From Ganoderma boninense (Eukaryota > Basidiomycota > Agaricomycetes > Polyporales > Polyporaceae), in the NCBI GenBank assembly GCA_002900995.3, contig CM035306.1, forward strand, positions 2,232,001 to 2,296,000: a stretch of 64,000 nt of DNA, written 5' to 3'. How positions within the stretch are numbered: the stretch's first letter is position 1; every line of letters starts with the position of its first letter. The notes beneath the pieces were generated by a model. It was not told the DNA's origin and ran no database searches. It saw only the letters and a program-made list of their open reading frames with translations. Shown here in pieces: positions 1 to 10,677 of this stretch. Position numbers and translations under genes: made by a program.

Positions 1-1
1 A

Positions 2-578
2 CAGGAGGATTACGTCGCGACGCGTCGTTACCAGCCACAAAACCCTATTATCTTCAGGGCTAGCCCTTCAGTGGGCTATGTGCGCTTGGCAGACTTCCAT
101 CCATCGTATACGGCTGCCGTTATACCGCCGTTGGAGGGTGGCGAGGACACAGTGTTTTCGGAGGACAACCTCAGTCAGAAACAGTCTATCCGCCTGCATG
201 TGCGTACTCTATGTTTCTATCCAACTATGCGTTACTCAAGGAACACTAGATCAATGGGTGCAGACCCTACGAGAAGCAGATCAACGTCCGGAACCCGTCA
301 AACAACCTGAAGTCGATAACCAGGAGGAAGCTCGCCGAGAAAGTGGCCAAAGAGATCTGTGATGACTTCATGAGCGTAAGAGGTTCCCATCCACAGTCGA
401 AGTCTTGCACTAGACACTGATGCAATTGAAATAGCGTTCGCAGACTATTATCGGCGACCCGTCGCTTGCACTGGGTCCAGGAGCGAAGGGCTTCGACAGG
501 CTTGTGCTGATAGAACTGCGACACGTTTCGCGGTCTAGTTGGCAGCCTATTCTTGGTGTTCTCCCTCCCCACAACTAA
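2..578 (+). CDS. conserved hypothetical protein, 5' end outside window
   Basis: I do not recognise a function. Three exons (2-199, 250-375, 444-578) keep one frame and give 152 residues before a TAA at 576-578; the 5' end lies left of the window. The protein resembles the product at 2077-2912 in order and intron position: a region with QSIRLHINGCRPYEKQI here against ASIRIQISGIKDYTRQV there, then a Lys/Arg-rich stretch (SITRRKLAEKVAKE), then a terminal block ending SRSSWQPIL (SRGSWQPVL in the other copy). The two genes are therefore tandem paralogs separated by a mobile element. From general recollection, proteins of this shape occur widely as unnamed families in Agaricomycetes. No signal peptide or membrane segment is visible. 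The frame and the paralogy are well supported; the role is unknown. Confidence 0.7.
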
Positions 579-1001
579 CTCGGAGTGGACCCCATCGTGA
601 CTATACGATAGATACCGCCTAATCTTGCAGAATATTGACCAGATATTGGGGTCGCCGCCCAGGGCGCACAATTGGCTACAATACGTTTCTCCTAAAGACC
701 GGATTCCCTACACTCGTAGAGCAATTAGTACAGCTATTGATGTCGAATCCCGATTGGCGGGAACAATCAGTTTACAACATTGTTGTTTGACGGAGGGGAG
801 TGTCGAATGGTGGACATCACTGGCAGACCCGGGGAGGACCTCGAGCTACGAGGCTACAGGCCATCCTACATCGCCGGGCGAAGTAAGTATTGGGTAACCT
901 CCCATGTTCATCGGGAACGTGCGCCGCTGACGGTATTGTTCAGTTCCGTGAGAGACCGGGGGACGTTCCCCTCGCGAACAGCTTGCAGTGAAGTCCAAGA
1001 T
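579..1001. other. spacer, nothing assigned
   Basis: Short open frames occur on both strands, for example 625-897, but none has a homolog I recognise or convincing splice sites. I see no RNA gene. Confidence 0.4.
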
Positions 1002-1089
1002 TAGGGGTGCTCAATTCTTGTCGCTCGCTCACTTCGTTGCGCGCTTAAAGGGCGCTTGTCTAGCAGGTTCAGGCTCCGACCACAGCCAC
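1002..1089 (+). repeat. left terminal inverted repeat of the MITE-like element
   Basis: This 88 bp arm matches 1448-1535 in reverse complement without a mismatch by eye. Confidence 0.9.
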
Positions 1090-1447
1090 CAGAGCAGGGC
1101 AGAGAGAGCAGCGAGCGCATGCTCCTGTGCTGCTCGTATTTCTCATTTGTCTCAGAAATAACCCAGTATAACCAAGAACATGTTACCTTAGTTTAAAGGT
1201 CTGGCTGGATCCGAAATTTAGGGGGGTATTGCTGGTCAGAGTGGGACTCAGGTTTAGTCAAGTTCAAGTCGAACATTACTCCGCATGCGCCTCCAAATAG
1301 CGCCCAGGCGCTCTGTGTGCATGGAAAACAGCCAGTTTATTCGGCTCGTTTCCTTGGCAGACGTCGTCACAAGGCGCTGTTTTCCAGCTGTTCTGCTGGT
1401 CCGCTGGCGAGCACACGCGTCGCCGACACGCTTGCGCGCCTATTCCA

Positions 1448-1535
1448 GTGGCTGTGGTCGGAGCCTGAACCTGCTAGACAAGCGCCCTTTAAGCGCGCAA
1501 CGAAGTGAGCGAGCGACAAGAATTGAGCACCCCTA
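1448..1535 (-). repeat. right terminal inverted repeat of the MITE-like element
   Basis: This is the exact reverse complement of 1002-1089; it ends in TA at 1534-1535. Confidence 0.9.
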
Positions 1536-2076
1536 TTTCGTTGTCGAATTCGAGAAGTGTTTCCCGCAGAGATGGGAGCTGAAGCGATGCCGGCGCCAAT
1601 AACTTAATATTCTGGCTTTCTATTTCTATTTACTTCCATACTTGGCGCTACGAGCTGGCCCTTGCGGTCGACGAAGACTTGGGTATCCGGATAACCTGCG
1701 TTCGTCCACTCTCGCGGCAGTACCGCTCTGTCCAACACTGAGCGACACAGATGGTTTAATTGGGATTGGAAGCGGGCGTGATGAATGGATCCAAAGGCGG
1801 CATTGGAAGGGAAGTCCGGATGGAATACCGCGACTGGCCACGCCGCCCACGCCCAATCGATAACGTCAGCTGGAAGCCGCGCCCGAGTCCACAGCTGCCG
1901 CATGCTTCGATGGTCCGTCGAATTCTGCCGTCGTGCAGGAATATCAGTCAATGCCACTCCTCGTGGCAGCCTCTGGACCCATAAGAAGGCCCACCGCCCG
2001 TCCCTTCTCCCTTGTCATCCGACCACGTCCATCTCTCCACATATCTTGGCCACCCTCTCTCATTTTCTCCGCAACA
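1536..2076. other. spacer upstream of the second paralog
   Basis: It presumably holds the promoter of the gene starting at 2077. A 117-codon frame on the minus strand (1604-1957) is open, but it has no recognisable homolog and overlaps open frames on the other strand. Pyrimidine-rich sequence precedes the ATG at 2077. Confidence 0.4.
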
Positions 2077-2912
2077 ATGCCTGCTCATTACCTTCACTAC
2101 TCCGACGCACGTAACATTGCTCAAGACAATCCCGTATGTTCCGTCAGTCCTGGCGACTGTCATGCTAGTAATCTCAAGCTACATCGACTGCCAGAATGCA
2201 CGGGGTCACTCCAACCAACTATGGACCCCTCCCAGCCCTGTTTTGACCGTCGTGAGCCTCCATATTCTGTCTGCCACCTCAGAATATCCAACATACTGAC
2301 ATGTCAACTCTAGCACGAGCCAGTCCTCGTCGAGCTTAAGCAACGCCAGTATGGCCACATCGTCCACGGTCACACCGTCGAGTTTAAGACTCCGGATGGT
2401 CGGGGTATAGACCTCCACCAGGCCTTCAATGGCGACTTCACGGAGCTCCACGACAAGGACCAGCCGGCCTTCCCTCCGCACATGGATGTGAAAGCCAAAG
2501 CGTCCATTAGAATCCAGGCGTGTCTCGGTCTCGTCCACACTGCGTATCTTTTAAACTCACCGCGCAGTAGATTTCGGGCATCAAGGATTACACCCGTCAA
2601 GTTATGTCTCTTCGCTCCAACAGGGATGCCACTTCCATCTCCAAGGGGAAGCTGGCACGCACCATCGCAAAGGAAATGAAGAAGATGATGGTGAGTACTA
2701 AATCTCGGAAGCATCGTGAATGTCATGGTCGAATGTGATCTGCGAGTCAGAATGGCGACGTCCTCCACGTTCCCGGCTTCGGAGATTACCGGATGGAGGA
2801 CATCTACCTCACTAAACTCGTACGCGTTTCTCGTGGTTCGTGGCAGCCGGTGCTCCAAGTTCCAGCACCGGATGCCCTAAGTATACGCTCATGCTCACCG
2901 CCCTTTCGTTAA
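2077..2912 (+). CDS. conserved hypothetical protein, tandem paralog of the gene at 2-578
   Basis: Four exons (2077-2133, 2314-2517, 2571-2690, 2751-2912) keep frame and encode 180 residues from the ATG at 2077. The protein starts MPAHYLHYSDA, has a middle segment with HGHTVEFKTPDGRGIDL and a basic segment around residues 95-127, and ends with a block containing SRGSWQPVL. The intron after residue 87 begins GC rather than GT (2518-2570). The paralog at 2-578 has a normal GT intron at the same codon position (200-249), which supports the GC-AG reading; a GT choice here breaks the frame of the next exon. There is no catalytic motif, signal peptide or membrane segment that I can see. The function is unknown; gene structure confidence is good. 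Confidence 0.75.
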
Positions 2913-3647
2913 AGGGCGTCCATCTTGCGCTGCAGATGGCTTCGACGTGTGGGTGCCCAGTGGTCGCCAGCGCAAAGGCGCTGGATGGCCGCCTCACGTC
3001 GAAGGAGGAATACGAATCAGATACCGATAATGGTCCGGCAGTGCTTTTCAAGGACAATGCAACTTGTTGGCCTTGCTCCAACTTGACGTCGCCTTTTGGT
3101 TCTGGGGGTCAGAAATATGGAGTTAGAGACGGGAATAGGTGGGGAGTTGGAAGGCCGTCGATGCAGAGGATTGAGCTTTCATGCATTCCAAGTGTCCCTT
3201 CAATTTATGCTATTTCTTTCAAAGAAACGGTGTTTGCCTCATATGTTAAGGATGAGACCCCTACTTCAATGGCCCATAAACATCTATCTGCTAGTTTATC
3301 CCAACAAGTTGGCACGCACGTCTCTTCAACTTCCAGAGAACATTTGGCCTCAGCCTGTCATGACATTGAGATCCGGAAGCACAGATGTAGAATCCGGTGT
3401 AGTTGTGGCTCTTAAACATCTGCAGTGGCCAACGAGGAAGCACCTGTTGCGTTTTCGCATGATTGGTACCTCTTTGCCATGATATGTATAGCTGCTCCCG
3501 GCTTCTTCTTCGGTAGCCGATTGCCGGCCCCGCATCACACGCGACGGTCTGCGTCTTGCCAGGAACGTCGACCCTACGCTCCACGACTCCCGCTCAATTC
3601 GCGTCCTCGCACACGACACATCCACATACAACTTGTCTATAGACCCC
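2913..3647. other. spacer, nothing assigned
   Basis: Several overlapping open frames exist on both strands (for example 2840-3415), but none is recognisable or shows splice structure. It probably contains the 3' UTR of the preceding gene and the promoter of the hydrolase. Confidence 0.4.
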
Positions 3648-4934
3648 ATGGCCAACGAAGCGATGCCTGCCTCATCTTCGGAGGGCTTCACGCCGCCACC
3701 CACCATTTTCGACCCCACAACTTGCACACGCAAAGGCCTTTGTCCAGTCACTCAGATCCGGCACCAATCCCCGTCGTTGGAGAGCCATTCCTTGTACTAC
3801 GAGATCCATGGCTCGGGACCGGAGAAGGTCGTCTTCATCATGGGGTGCGTGTCCCTTTCCTCCTCTCTTGCGGAGCCTGCGCCTCGATCGAAGCCTCCTT
3901 TGTAGGCTCAACTCGACCTCATCCGCCTGGCTATCTCAAGTCGACCACTTCGGCCGCATGTCGCAGTACTCGGTCATAGTGTTCGACAACAGAGGTGTCG
4001 GTAACAGTGAGACACCTCGCGGACCATACACGTGCGTGAACCTCCTTCTAAGCCTCGTCGGATTGATGGACGAGAGTCGGCCTATGTGCAGGACGAGCGG
4101 GATGGCGGAGGACATCGTTGCACTGCTGGACTACGTCAGATGGACAGAGAAGGGCCAAATTCATGTCGTTGGTGTGTCTCTTGGAGGGATGATCGCTCAA
4201 GGTATGTAATATTGCCTTCCGCTGTTGCGCGTAGGGGTCAAATGAGGTCGCCTAGAACTGGCTGGTAGGATTCCCGAACGCATAGCGTCTCTGAGCCTAG
4301 TGGTGACAAAGGCTGGGCGGCGGCAGTTGGTGGATCTTCCTTCGGTGAGTTATTTGAGCAACCTGCAAGCAGACGTCTGCTTACGCTGGACACAATAGTA
4401 CACAGGACTGCGCAATCTCCTTTGGACGATGACAATCCGTGAGCCCGAGAAGCGAATTCCCTATGTTCTGGAAATGCTCTATCCCAAGCCTTGGCTGGAC
4501 TCCAAGAACCCCAATGACCCGGAGGGGCGGACGAACCACGAGACCGAGACAATTGTAAGTAGTTCTTTGAACTTCCGCCAGAGCCTTCCATTCACCTGTT
4601 ATTTCCACAGGCGTTGAAAAAGCGAATCGCGGTGACACGCCCTCAGCCCTTTATCGGTGCCATATCACAGATGGCTGCGGCCATGACCCATTATGTTTCG
4701 CCCGAGCGACTGAGGAAGATATCCTCCTCTATTCCGAAGGTGTTGATTGTGACGGGAGACATTGACAAGTTGGTCGATCCAAACAACAGTCGCCATCTTA
4801 AAGCGGACATGCCAGAAGCGGAGTTTATTGTGAAGGAAGGTGCAGGGCATGGGATTGCGATCCAATATAAGCAATGGTTTAACGAACTCCTCGAGAGGAC
4901 GTTCAAAGAGGGCCGAGGGCGTTCCTCAGCGTAG
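3648..4934 (+). CDS. alpha/beta-hydrolase fold protein
   Basis: Six exons (3648-3844, 3906-4031, 4092-4201, 4256-4344, 4399-4554, 4611-4934) keep frame and encode 333 residues. The fold is shown by HGSGPEKVVFIMG (strand and oxyanion region), the DNRGVGNSE turn, the nucleophile elbow GVSLGG with its Ser, an Asp in VTGDIDKLVD and the catalytic His in EGAGHGIA, so the Ser-Asp-His triad is complete. This family covers esterases, lipases and epoxide hydrolases; nothing in the sequence fixes the substrate. I chose the ATG at 3648 because no earlier in-frame ATG exists. No secretion signal is visible, so the protein is likely intracellular. It converges with the small gene on the minus strand at 5121-5378. 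Confidence 0.85.
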
Positions 4935-5120
4935 CCGAGCAGAGGGCGAGGACACTATTATGTAGATTCTGATTAGTCTATGGAGAATTCCGTAACATAC
5001 AACGCTGAATGTCGCGCACAGTGAATGGAGGAAGCAAGTAGCCGCTATGTATCAGGTTTGTTTGTCAACGCTGAGAAGAAGATGACAACGAAAACGAAGA
5101 GGAGGCGTACCTCGAATCAC

Positions 5121-5378
5121 TCAATGCTCCTTCAACATAGCAGCAAGGTTCTTCCTTGCGTCCCGCGGAAGCCCTCTCAACGCCGTCTTTGCTTCCAATG
5201 CCTCTATCCTGATATTTGACGGGTAATCCGCGCCAGCCGCTTCCCTGCGGTTCTGAAGGACCTCGATGAGAGAAGGACGGGCCACGTCGGATCGGACAGG
5301 CACAGGGATAGGGCGCAAAACGGGGTCAACCTTCGAGCGTGGCACTAGGCGGACGAGGCGGACGAGGGTAGGACGCAT
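5121..5378 (-). CDS. small basic protein, possibly mitochondrial
   Basis: This single-exon frame gives 85 residues (MRPTLVRLVRLVPRSKVDP at the start, NLAAMLKEH at the end). The N-terminus is rich in Arg and Leu without acidic residues, as in mitochondrial import signals. The rest is Arg/Ala-rich, with PSLIEVLQNRREAAGAD and ALEAKTALRGLPRDARKN. It looks like a small mitochondrial or ribosome-associated protein, but I cannot name it. The frame stays open further upstream on the same strand (to 5789), but that part is less protein-like, so I chose the ATG at 5378. It is divergent from the HRQ1 gene, with about 290 bp between the two starts. Confidence 0.5.
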   Translation of the reverse strand: MRPTLVRLVRLVPRSKVDPVLRPIPVPVRSDVARPSLIEVLQNRREAAGADYPSNIRIEALEAKTALRGLPRDARKNLAAMLKEH

Positions 5379-5667
5379 CGCTGTGATGTACAGGGTATGC
5401 GGAATCCAGAGAGGTGAGCCTTTGAACAGCACAAGCAAAGGGTGGCAGCACGACGCACCGGCGACAGTGACGGTCAAAGCGAAACCAGATCGGCGTCTGT
5501 ACGCGGAGAAAGGCTCGTGACTCGAACGCGACATTGCGACGCGGTTTGGCGCCAGGGGACTTGACCGTTGGACGTGACCCACGACCACGGAACGAGTGCC
5601 ATCTGCTTCTACTGCCCTCAAATACTCATTTCCATCAAACATCTGGCCCCTTGAGACTATCAAAAGT

Positions 5668-8600
5668 ATGTCGACGGCGGGACGCAAGCGGAAGGACGCG
5701 ACACCTTCCACAAGCTCCACGGGCCCGTCCAAGAAACTACGGACAGTCAAGCGGGGAAAGAAGGGCGCGAAAACAGAAAACGAGGCCATACAGTGGCCGG
5801 ATTACTTTAATTCTGTATGTGCGGGCTTGCGTCGCAGTTATCATTCATCTAACGTGCCCGGTACGCCAGCTGTTCAAGGTGTGCAGTACCTTGTACCCAT
5901 GTATTGCTTTCTATTGAAAGATGGTTACGCCCACCTGTAGGTATACAAGGTAAGCTGTGGCAAGTCCCTGTTCCACGAGTACAGCTACGAAGGCATCGTT
6001 CCTAGGCATTGAATACAGTCCTTGCGTTCTGTTCTTCAAGGAAGAACTTTGCTATAACCTTCCCCGTTGTACGAACATCTGTGGAGGCGATGCTGCATGA
6101 GTAAGCAGTCGAATACCTTTCTTTACGTGTTCCAAGCTGACCGATTGCTGCCAGACCCTTGGAGCTGGCAAAGGTTGCCGAACTCAAGTACATACCGTCA
6201 TTCTTGGCATGCACCGCACACGAAACTCATCAAACTTATTTCCCTCAATGCAGAGCACTGCTTCCCGAGATCGTCAAGTTTGCATACACGCCACGCATAG
6301 AGTTGCGCATACATAGTGATCAGCAAGGCGGGTCAAGTCGCCGTGAGCGGTCCCCGGATTTCTCCGCCTTCCGGACCGCAAGTGCGTCGGGTTCGCGAGT
6401 CAATGACGTCGACGAGGATGAACATGTGCTCGTCTTGGACTTCATTGACAATGCGCGCGGGAAGAAGCCCGCCAACCCGGCTTTCGGGTACACCCTCCCA
6501 CCTGCGTTGACCCCCGCTGCAACCAAGAAATTGGTCGAGAGACGCAATCATCGCTTCGTTGAGGCCGTAAATGAGTGAGAACTTCATCCGAGCGTGCCTT
6601 TCTTGTTGTTCATCATTGGCGCTCTAGACTGGTAAAAGCTACTCCACAGGGTGAAGATCCGGTTGTACTCCTGCAATCTGCTGCTCGGGACCATATACCG
6701 GTTCATCCCCGGCTCAAAAATCCCTCGGTCGAGGCGAGCCAGTCAGATGGGAAAGGAAAGAGTCGAGAGGTCCCAGAACCTGAGCTGAGACCGTCCATCG
6801 AAGCAGTTATCCATGATATCATCCAGCAAGCGTGGTACCGAGAACAAATCGCATCCCAGCGTATATTTGAACCACGGCAAGGGCGGTTTGGTGCGTGTTG
6901 ACGCTTGTCGATATGCTTGACCGTTCTGATATCCTCAATTATGAAGCTCACCTGTACCCACCGCTACCTGCAACAATATCCGGTGCTCTACAGGACTCGC
7001 GCAAAATCACTGCGTTATATACTCACCAGGTAGCCGCGATCAATAGTCTCACGCAGTATAGGCACGTCATTGTGTCGACAAGTACAGCATCAGGGAAGAG
7101 CGTTATTTACCAGGTTTGAACGTTGAGACACGTTTCCCAGAAGCTATATTCTTAACGAAAGGCCCAGGTCCCACTTCTACAGTCTCTTGAAGCAGATCCT
7201 GATTCCACTGCTATCTTCATATACCCCACAAAGGTAAGTTGGACGCATCCACTCTTGATGATAACTCATAAGCATGTTCCTTATACACAGGCTTTGGCGC
7301 AGGATCAACGAGCAGCGCTTGAACAACTTCTATATTCCTGCCCAGGTCTTCAGCATGTGAAGGTTTCCACATATGATGGGGACACACCCCAGGAATTACG
7401 AGCTGGTACGTCCAACAAACCGGCTCAAATGCCCTTTTATACTTATCCCAGTGCCCGGACTCACGGGGGCCATGTAGCAATCCGTGATACAAGCTCTGTG
7501 ATCTTCACCAATTTCGTAAGTGGTCTGAGGATCCCTATATATACATGTGGGTGGTTCTCTATGGGTACTTATGGGTCCTTGTGTCCAGGATATGATGCAT
7601 GCTTCTATCCTGCCCCACGAAGACCAATGGCGAAGGTGCCGCTCTTATTCCTCAAACACTTCTTGGATATCCAGTTCCTTCACTCAACTCCGCGCTTGTA
7701 TGCCTTAGGTTCTTGAAGAACCTGAAGCTCGTCGCCGTTGATGAATTACACTACTACCACGGCATCTTTGGCAGGTCCGTCCACATCGTGATCTTTGAGT
7801 TGGACCTCCGCTCAGCCGCTCACCCATTATTCGGCAGCCATGTCGCTCAGGTGATGCGGAGACTGCGGCGGGTCTGTGCAGCTGTTGGAAGTGAGTCGTG
7901 TTATATCTACATCCTGACCCGGGGCTTACCCACCTCTTGACAAGATCGTCGTGCTCGCTTTGTGTCATGTAGTGCCACTATCTCTAAACCCAAGCAGCAC
8001 ATGAAGAATATATCCGGGATCGAAGTGCGTGTGATTGCGTTTTCATGCCATAGTGGTATAATGAATCGCGTGACATAGGAACAAGAGATCGAAGAAGTAA
8101 CTGAAGACGGCGCGCCCGCCGGCCGCAAGGACTTTCTGGTGTGGAATCCGCCTCTCAAAGATCCGATGGATCCTTCCCTTGGGAGAGTCAATTCCATGAC
8201 TGAGGCTACTCGGCTTATGCGATTCCTCATGGCGCGGGGTGTCCGCGTTATCCTCTTTTGTAAGGTGTGGCCGTTTCAATAAAATGAGGTCATACGGTTA
8301 CTAAACAGTAGTGTAGATAAGAAAATCATGTGAACTAGTAAATCGCCGCCATTCACGACATGCCTTCTATGACGAATGCTGATCGACTAACGTCAGGCTA
8401 TGAAGACGCTCAGGCAGGAATTGTCTGCGGACGGCCGCCTTGACATTCTGGAAAGAGTCATGTCATATCGGGGAGGGTACTCGCAGGAGGTGAGCTTTCT
8501 CCTTCACAATTAGTCCTCCAGGCGCCCCCTAAGTGTTGTTGAATAGGACCGCAGGCGCATTGAACACGAGGCATTTTCCGGTAATCTTTTGGGAATCATT

Positions 8601-10606
8601 GCTACGAATGCCTTAGAGCTTGGCGTCGATATTGGAGTATTGGATGCCGTGATAATGCTGGGATTCCCCATGGGGGGACTTGCCAGCTTTGTGAGTCGTT
8701 CTCATGCTCAGCATCTGTCATTTTGGCTAAGCCGGATCATAGAGACAGCAAGCTGGCCGAGCTGGACGCCGCGCACGCGATGCTCTCGGCATCCTTGTAG
8801 CAGATGCGCTCCCGGTAGACCAGTATTACGTTGAACATCCGGACGAACTTTTCGATCGCTCAACAGACGAGCTGGTCATCGACCTGGATAACAAGGTGAT
8901 ACTTGAGGCCCATCTTCAGTGCGCGGCACACGAGATGCCGCTCACCGCAGAAGACGAGAAATACTTCGGCGAGACTATGGCTGAGATTTGCGAAGCGAAG
9001 CTAAGCAAAGATAAAGAAGGCTGGTCAGTAGTCGAGGAAGGGGTGCATGCGGCTATGTACTGATATTCTGGTCTCTGTTTGCATTGCAACAGGTATCATA
9101 CGCACTCACGGTACCTTCCGTATCCCTCGAAGCACGTCTCCATTCGTGGGATCGAGGATGACAAGTATAGCGTGGTCGACGTCTCTCGATCCGGTAGACC
9201 TGGCGGCACGGTTCGCATTCTTGAAGAGATAGAACTCTCGCGTGCGCTTTTCGAAATATACGAAGGGGCTGTGGTACGTAGTCAAGTGGTTCCAGGCAGT
9301 CGAAACTTCTCATACAGTCTACCAATAGTTCATGCATCAAGGCCTGACCTTTCTTGTCAGTTCATCTCCGCATTTACGTACTTAATCATTCGATGTTGAC
9401 CATTAGTGATGGTGGTAGGTCCAAGAGGTCAGTCACGACTCCAAGATGGCGAAGATCGTTCGCTCGGACGTCAACTGGATCACCGAGCCCAGGTATATGC
9501 GTTCGACTATTTCTGCACCAGAGTCATTCATGACACATTCCACGCCCAGGGACTTCACCAATGTCGATGCTCTGCAAACAACTCGAATCAGGGAGATCAA
9601 AGGTTCTCCTCATCGCGCCTTCTATGGTCGTAAGCCGCCTTCTTCCCAGTCATACCATGCCACGTTTTGAATGATACGTCCAGGCGTAGAGCTTTTCACT
9701 CTCGTTTATGGTACGTGCTTCGAACATGGGATCCGATGCATATCACTGACGCCAAAACCCAGGATACTTCAAAGTCAGGTACGTGGGCCCTCATGGTTCT
9801 CACTATGTTCGTATGTGTAAACTGATTACCTCATTAGAAACAAGGCCATCATTGATGCAGTGGATTTGGATACACCACCATGGCAGCGCGAAACCACTGG
9901 ACTTTGGTTCGATGTTCCCAAGTCCGTCCTCCGCATGATGCGCCACCACGGCCTGAATCCAGCAGAGGCCATCCACGCAGCCTGCCACGCCTTCCTGAAC
10001 CGCTTTGCGCTAGCAGCAGATTTGCGGACGGAATGCAAAGTTCCGGAGAAGGAGTACAAAGCCGTCGCTTCCCAGCGGAAACGACCAGCAAGGTTTATTC
10101 GCTTCAAGTGCTCGCATCCCCACGCATTACTTACGGCACGATCCATGTCAGACTCATCTTCTTTGAACCGTCGGGAAAACACGGAGGGGTGGCTGCGAAG
10201 GCCTTCGACCATGGTACGCGACAATGGACTGACGCTTCAAGTTCGCTCCACTCATATATGCCTTCGATTGCAGTGAACGATATCTTGCGAGATGCACACG
10301 ACAGGATAGAAGCGTGTTCTTGTGATCAAGGTTGCAACTCTTGTGAGTGCACCCTTCCGGATCGAGGCAACATCAAATAGCGACTGAGTGAATGCAACCA
10401 TAGGCGTTGTAAGCCCTTCCTGTAAAGAAGGCAACCTAGTCTCGTCCAAAGCCGGAGCTCTCGTCATTATTAAGGCTTTGCTTGGCCAGCCAATTGACAT
10501 TGACCTTCTAGACCGACAGTCCGGCCAGAGCCAACCGCTCCATGATACAGTGGTCGAGGCGATCACTGTGCGCGTTGCGGAAGGAGTGGAGGTCGAGTCC
10601 GCATAA
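5668..10606 (+). CDS. HRQ1: RecQ4-like 3'-5' DNA helicase Hrq1 (DUF1998 C-terminus)
   Basis: Hrq1 unwinds DNA 3' to 5' and acts in crosslink repair and genome stability. About 29 exons can be joined in one frame over 4.9 kb, giving roughly 1,100 residues. The N-terminus is basic (RKRKD, KKLRTVKRGKK), a likely nuclear signal, followed by the family block KALNTVLAFCSSRKNFA. Helicase motifs in order are: Walker A TASGKS (about 7084-7102), IFIYPTKALAQDQR, the DExH box VDELHYYHG (about 7736-7763), SCSATIS (about 7966-7985), IATNALELGVDIG, and QQAGRAGRR (about 8744-8770). The C-terminal DUF1998 part ends in a Cys cluster CSCDQGCNSC plus a later Cys (about 10315-10425), as in Hrq1/MrfA proteins that bind zinc there. 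I chose the ATG at 5668 because no earlier in-frame ATG follows a stop. The gene looks intact. The next gene ends tail-to-tail only 71 bp away. Confidence 0.92.
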
Positions 10607-10677
10607 GCAAGTTACGGAATCCACGGGACCCAGATATGTAATTAGAATGTTCCTGTCCAGCTACTGCGTATCATAAA

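Larger units (their letters stand above)
1002..1535. mobile_element. 534 bp MITE-like element with 88 bp perfect TIRs and TA ends
   Basis: Bases 1002-1089 are the exact reverse complement of 1448-1535, an 88 bp perfect inverted repeat around about 358 bp. Both outer ends are TA (1002-1003 and 1534-1535), as expected for a TA target duplication of the Tc1/mariner-pogo superfamily; the terminus inside it starts GGGGTGCTCAATTC. There is no transposase: the inner region has only short frames. This fits a non-autonomous miniature inverted-repeat element. Identical arms suggest recent insertion or gene conversion. The superfamily call rests on the TA ends and is an inference. The element lies between two tandem paralogs. 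Confidence 0.8.

Noticed and set aside
1604..1957. 117-codon minus-strand frame between MITE and second paralog
   Set aside because: No known homolog, no splice context, and equally long frames on the opposite strand.
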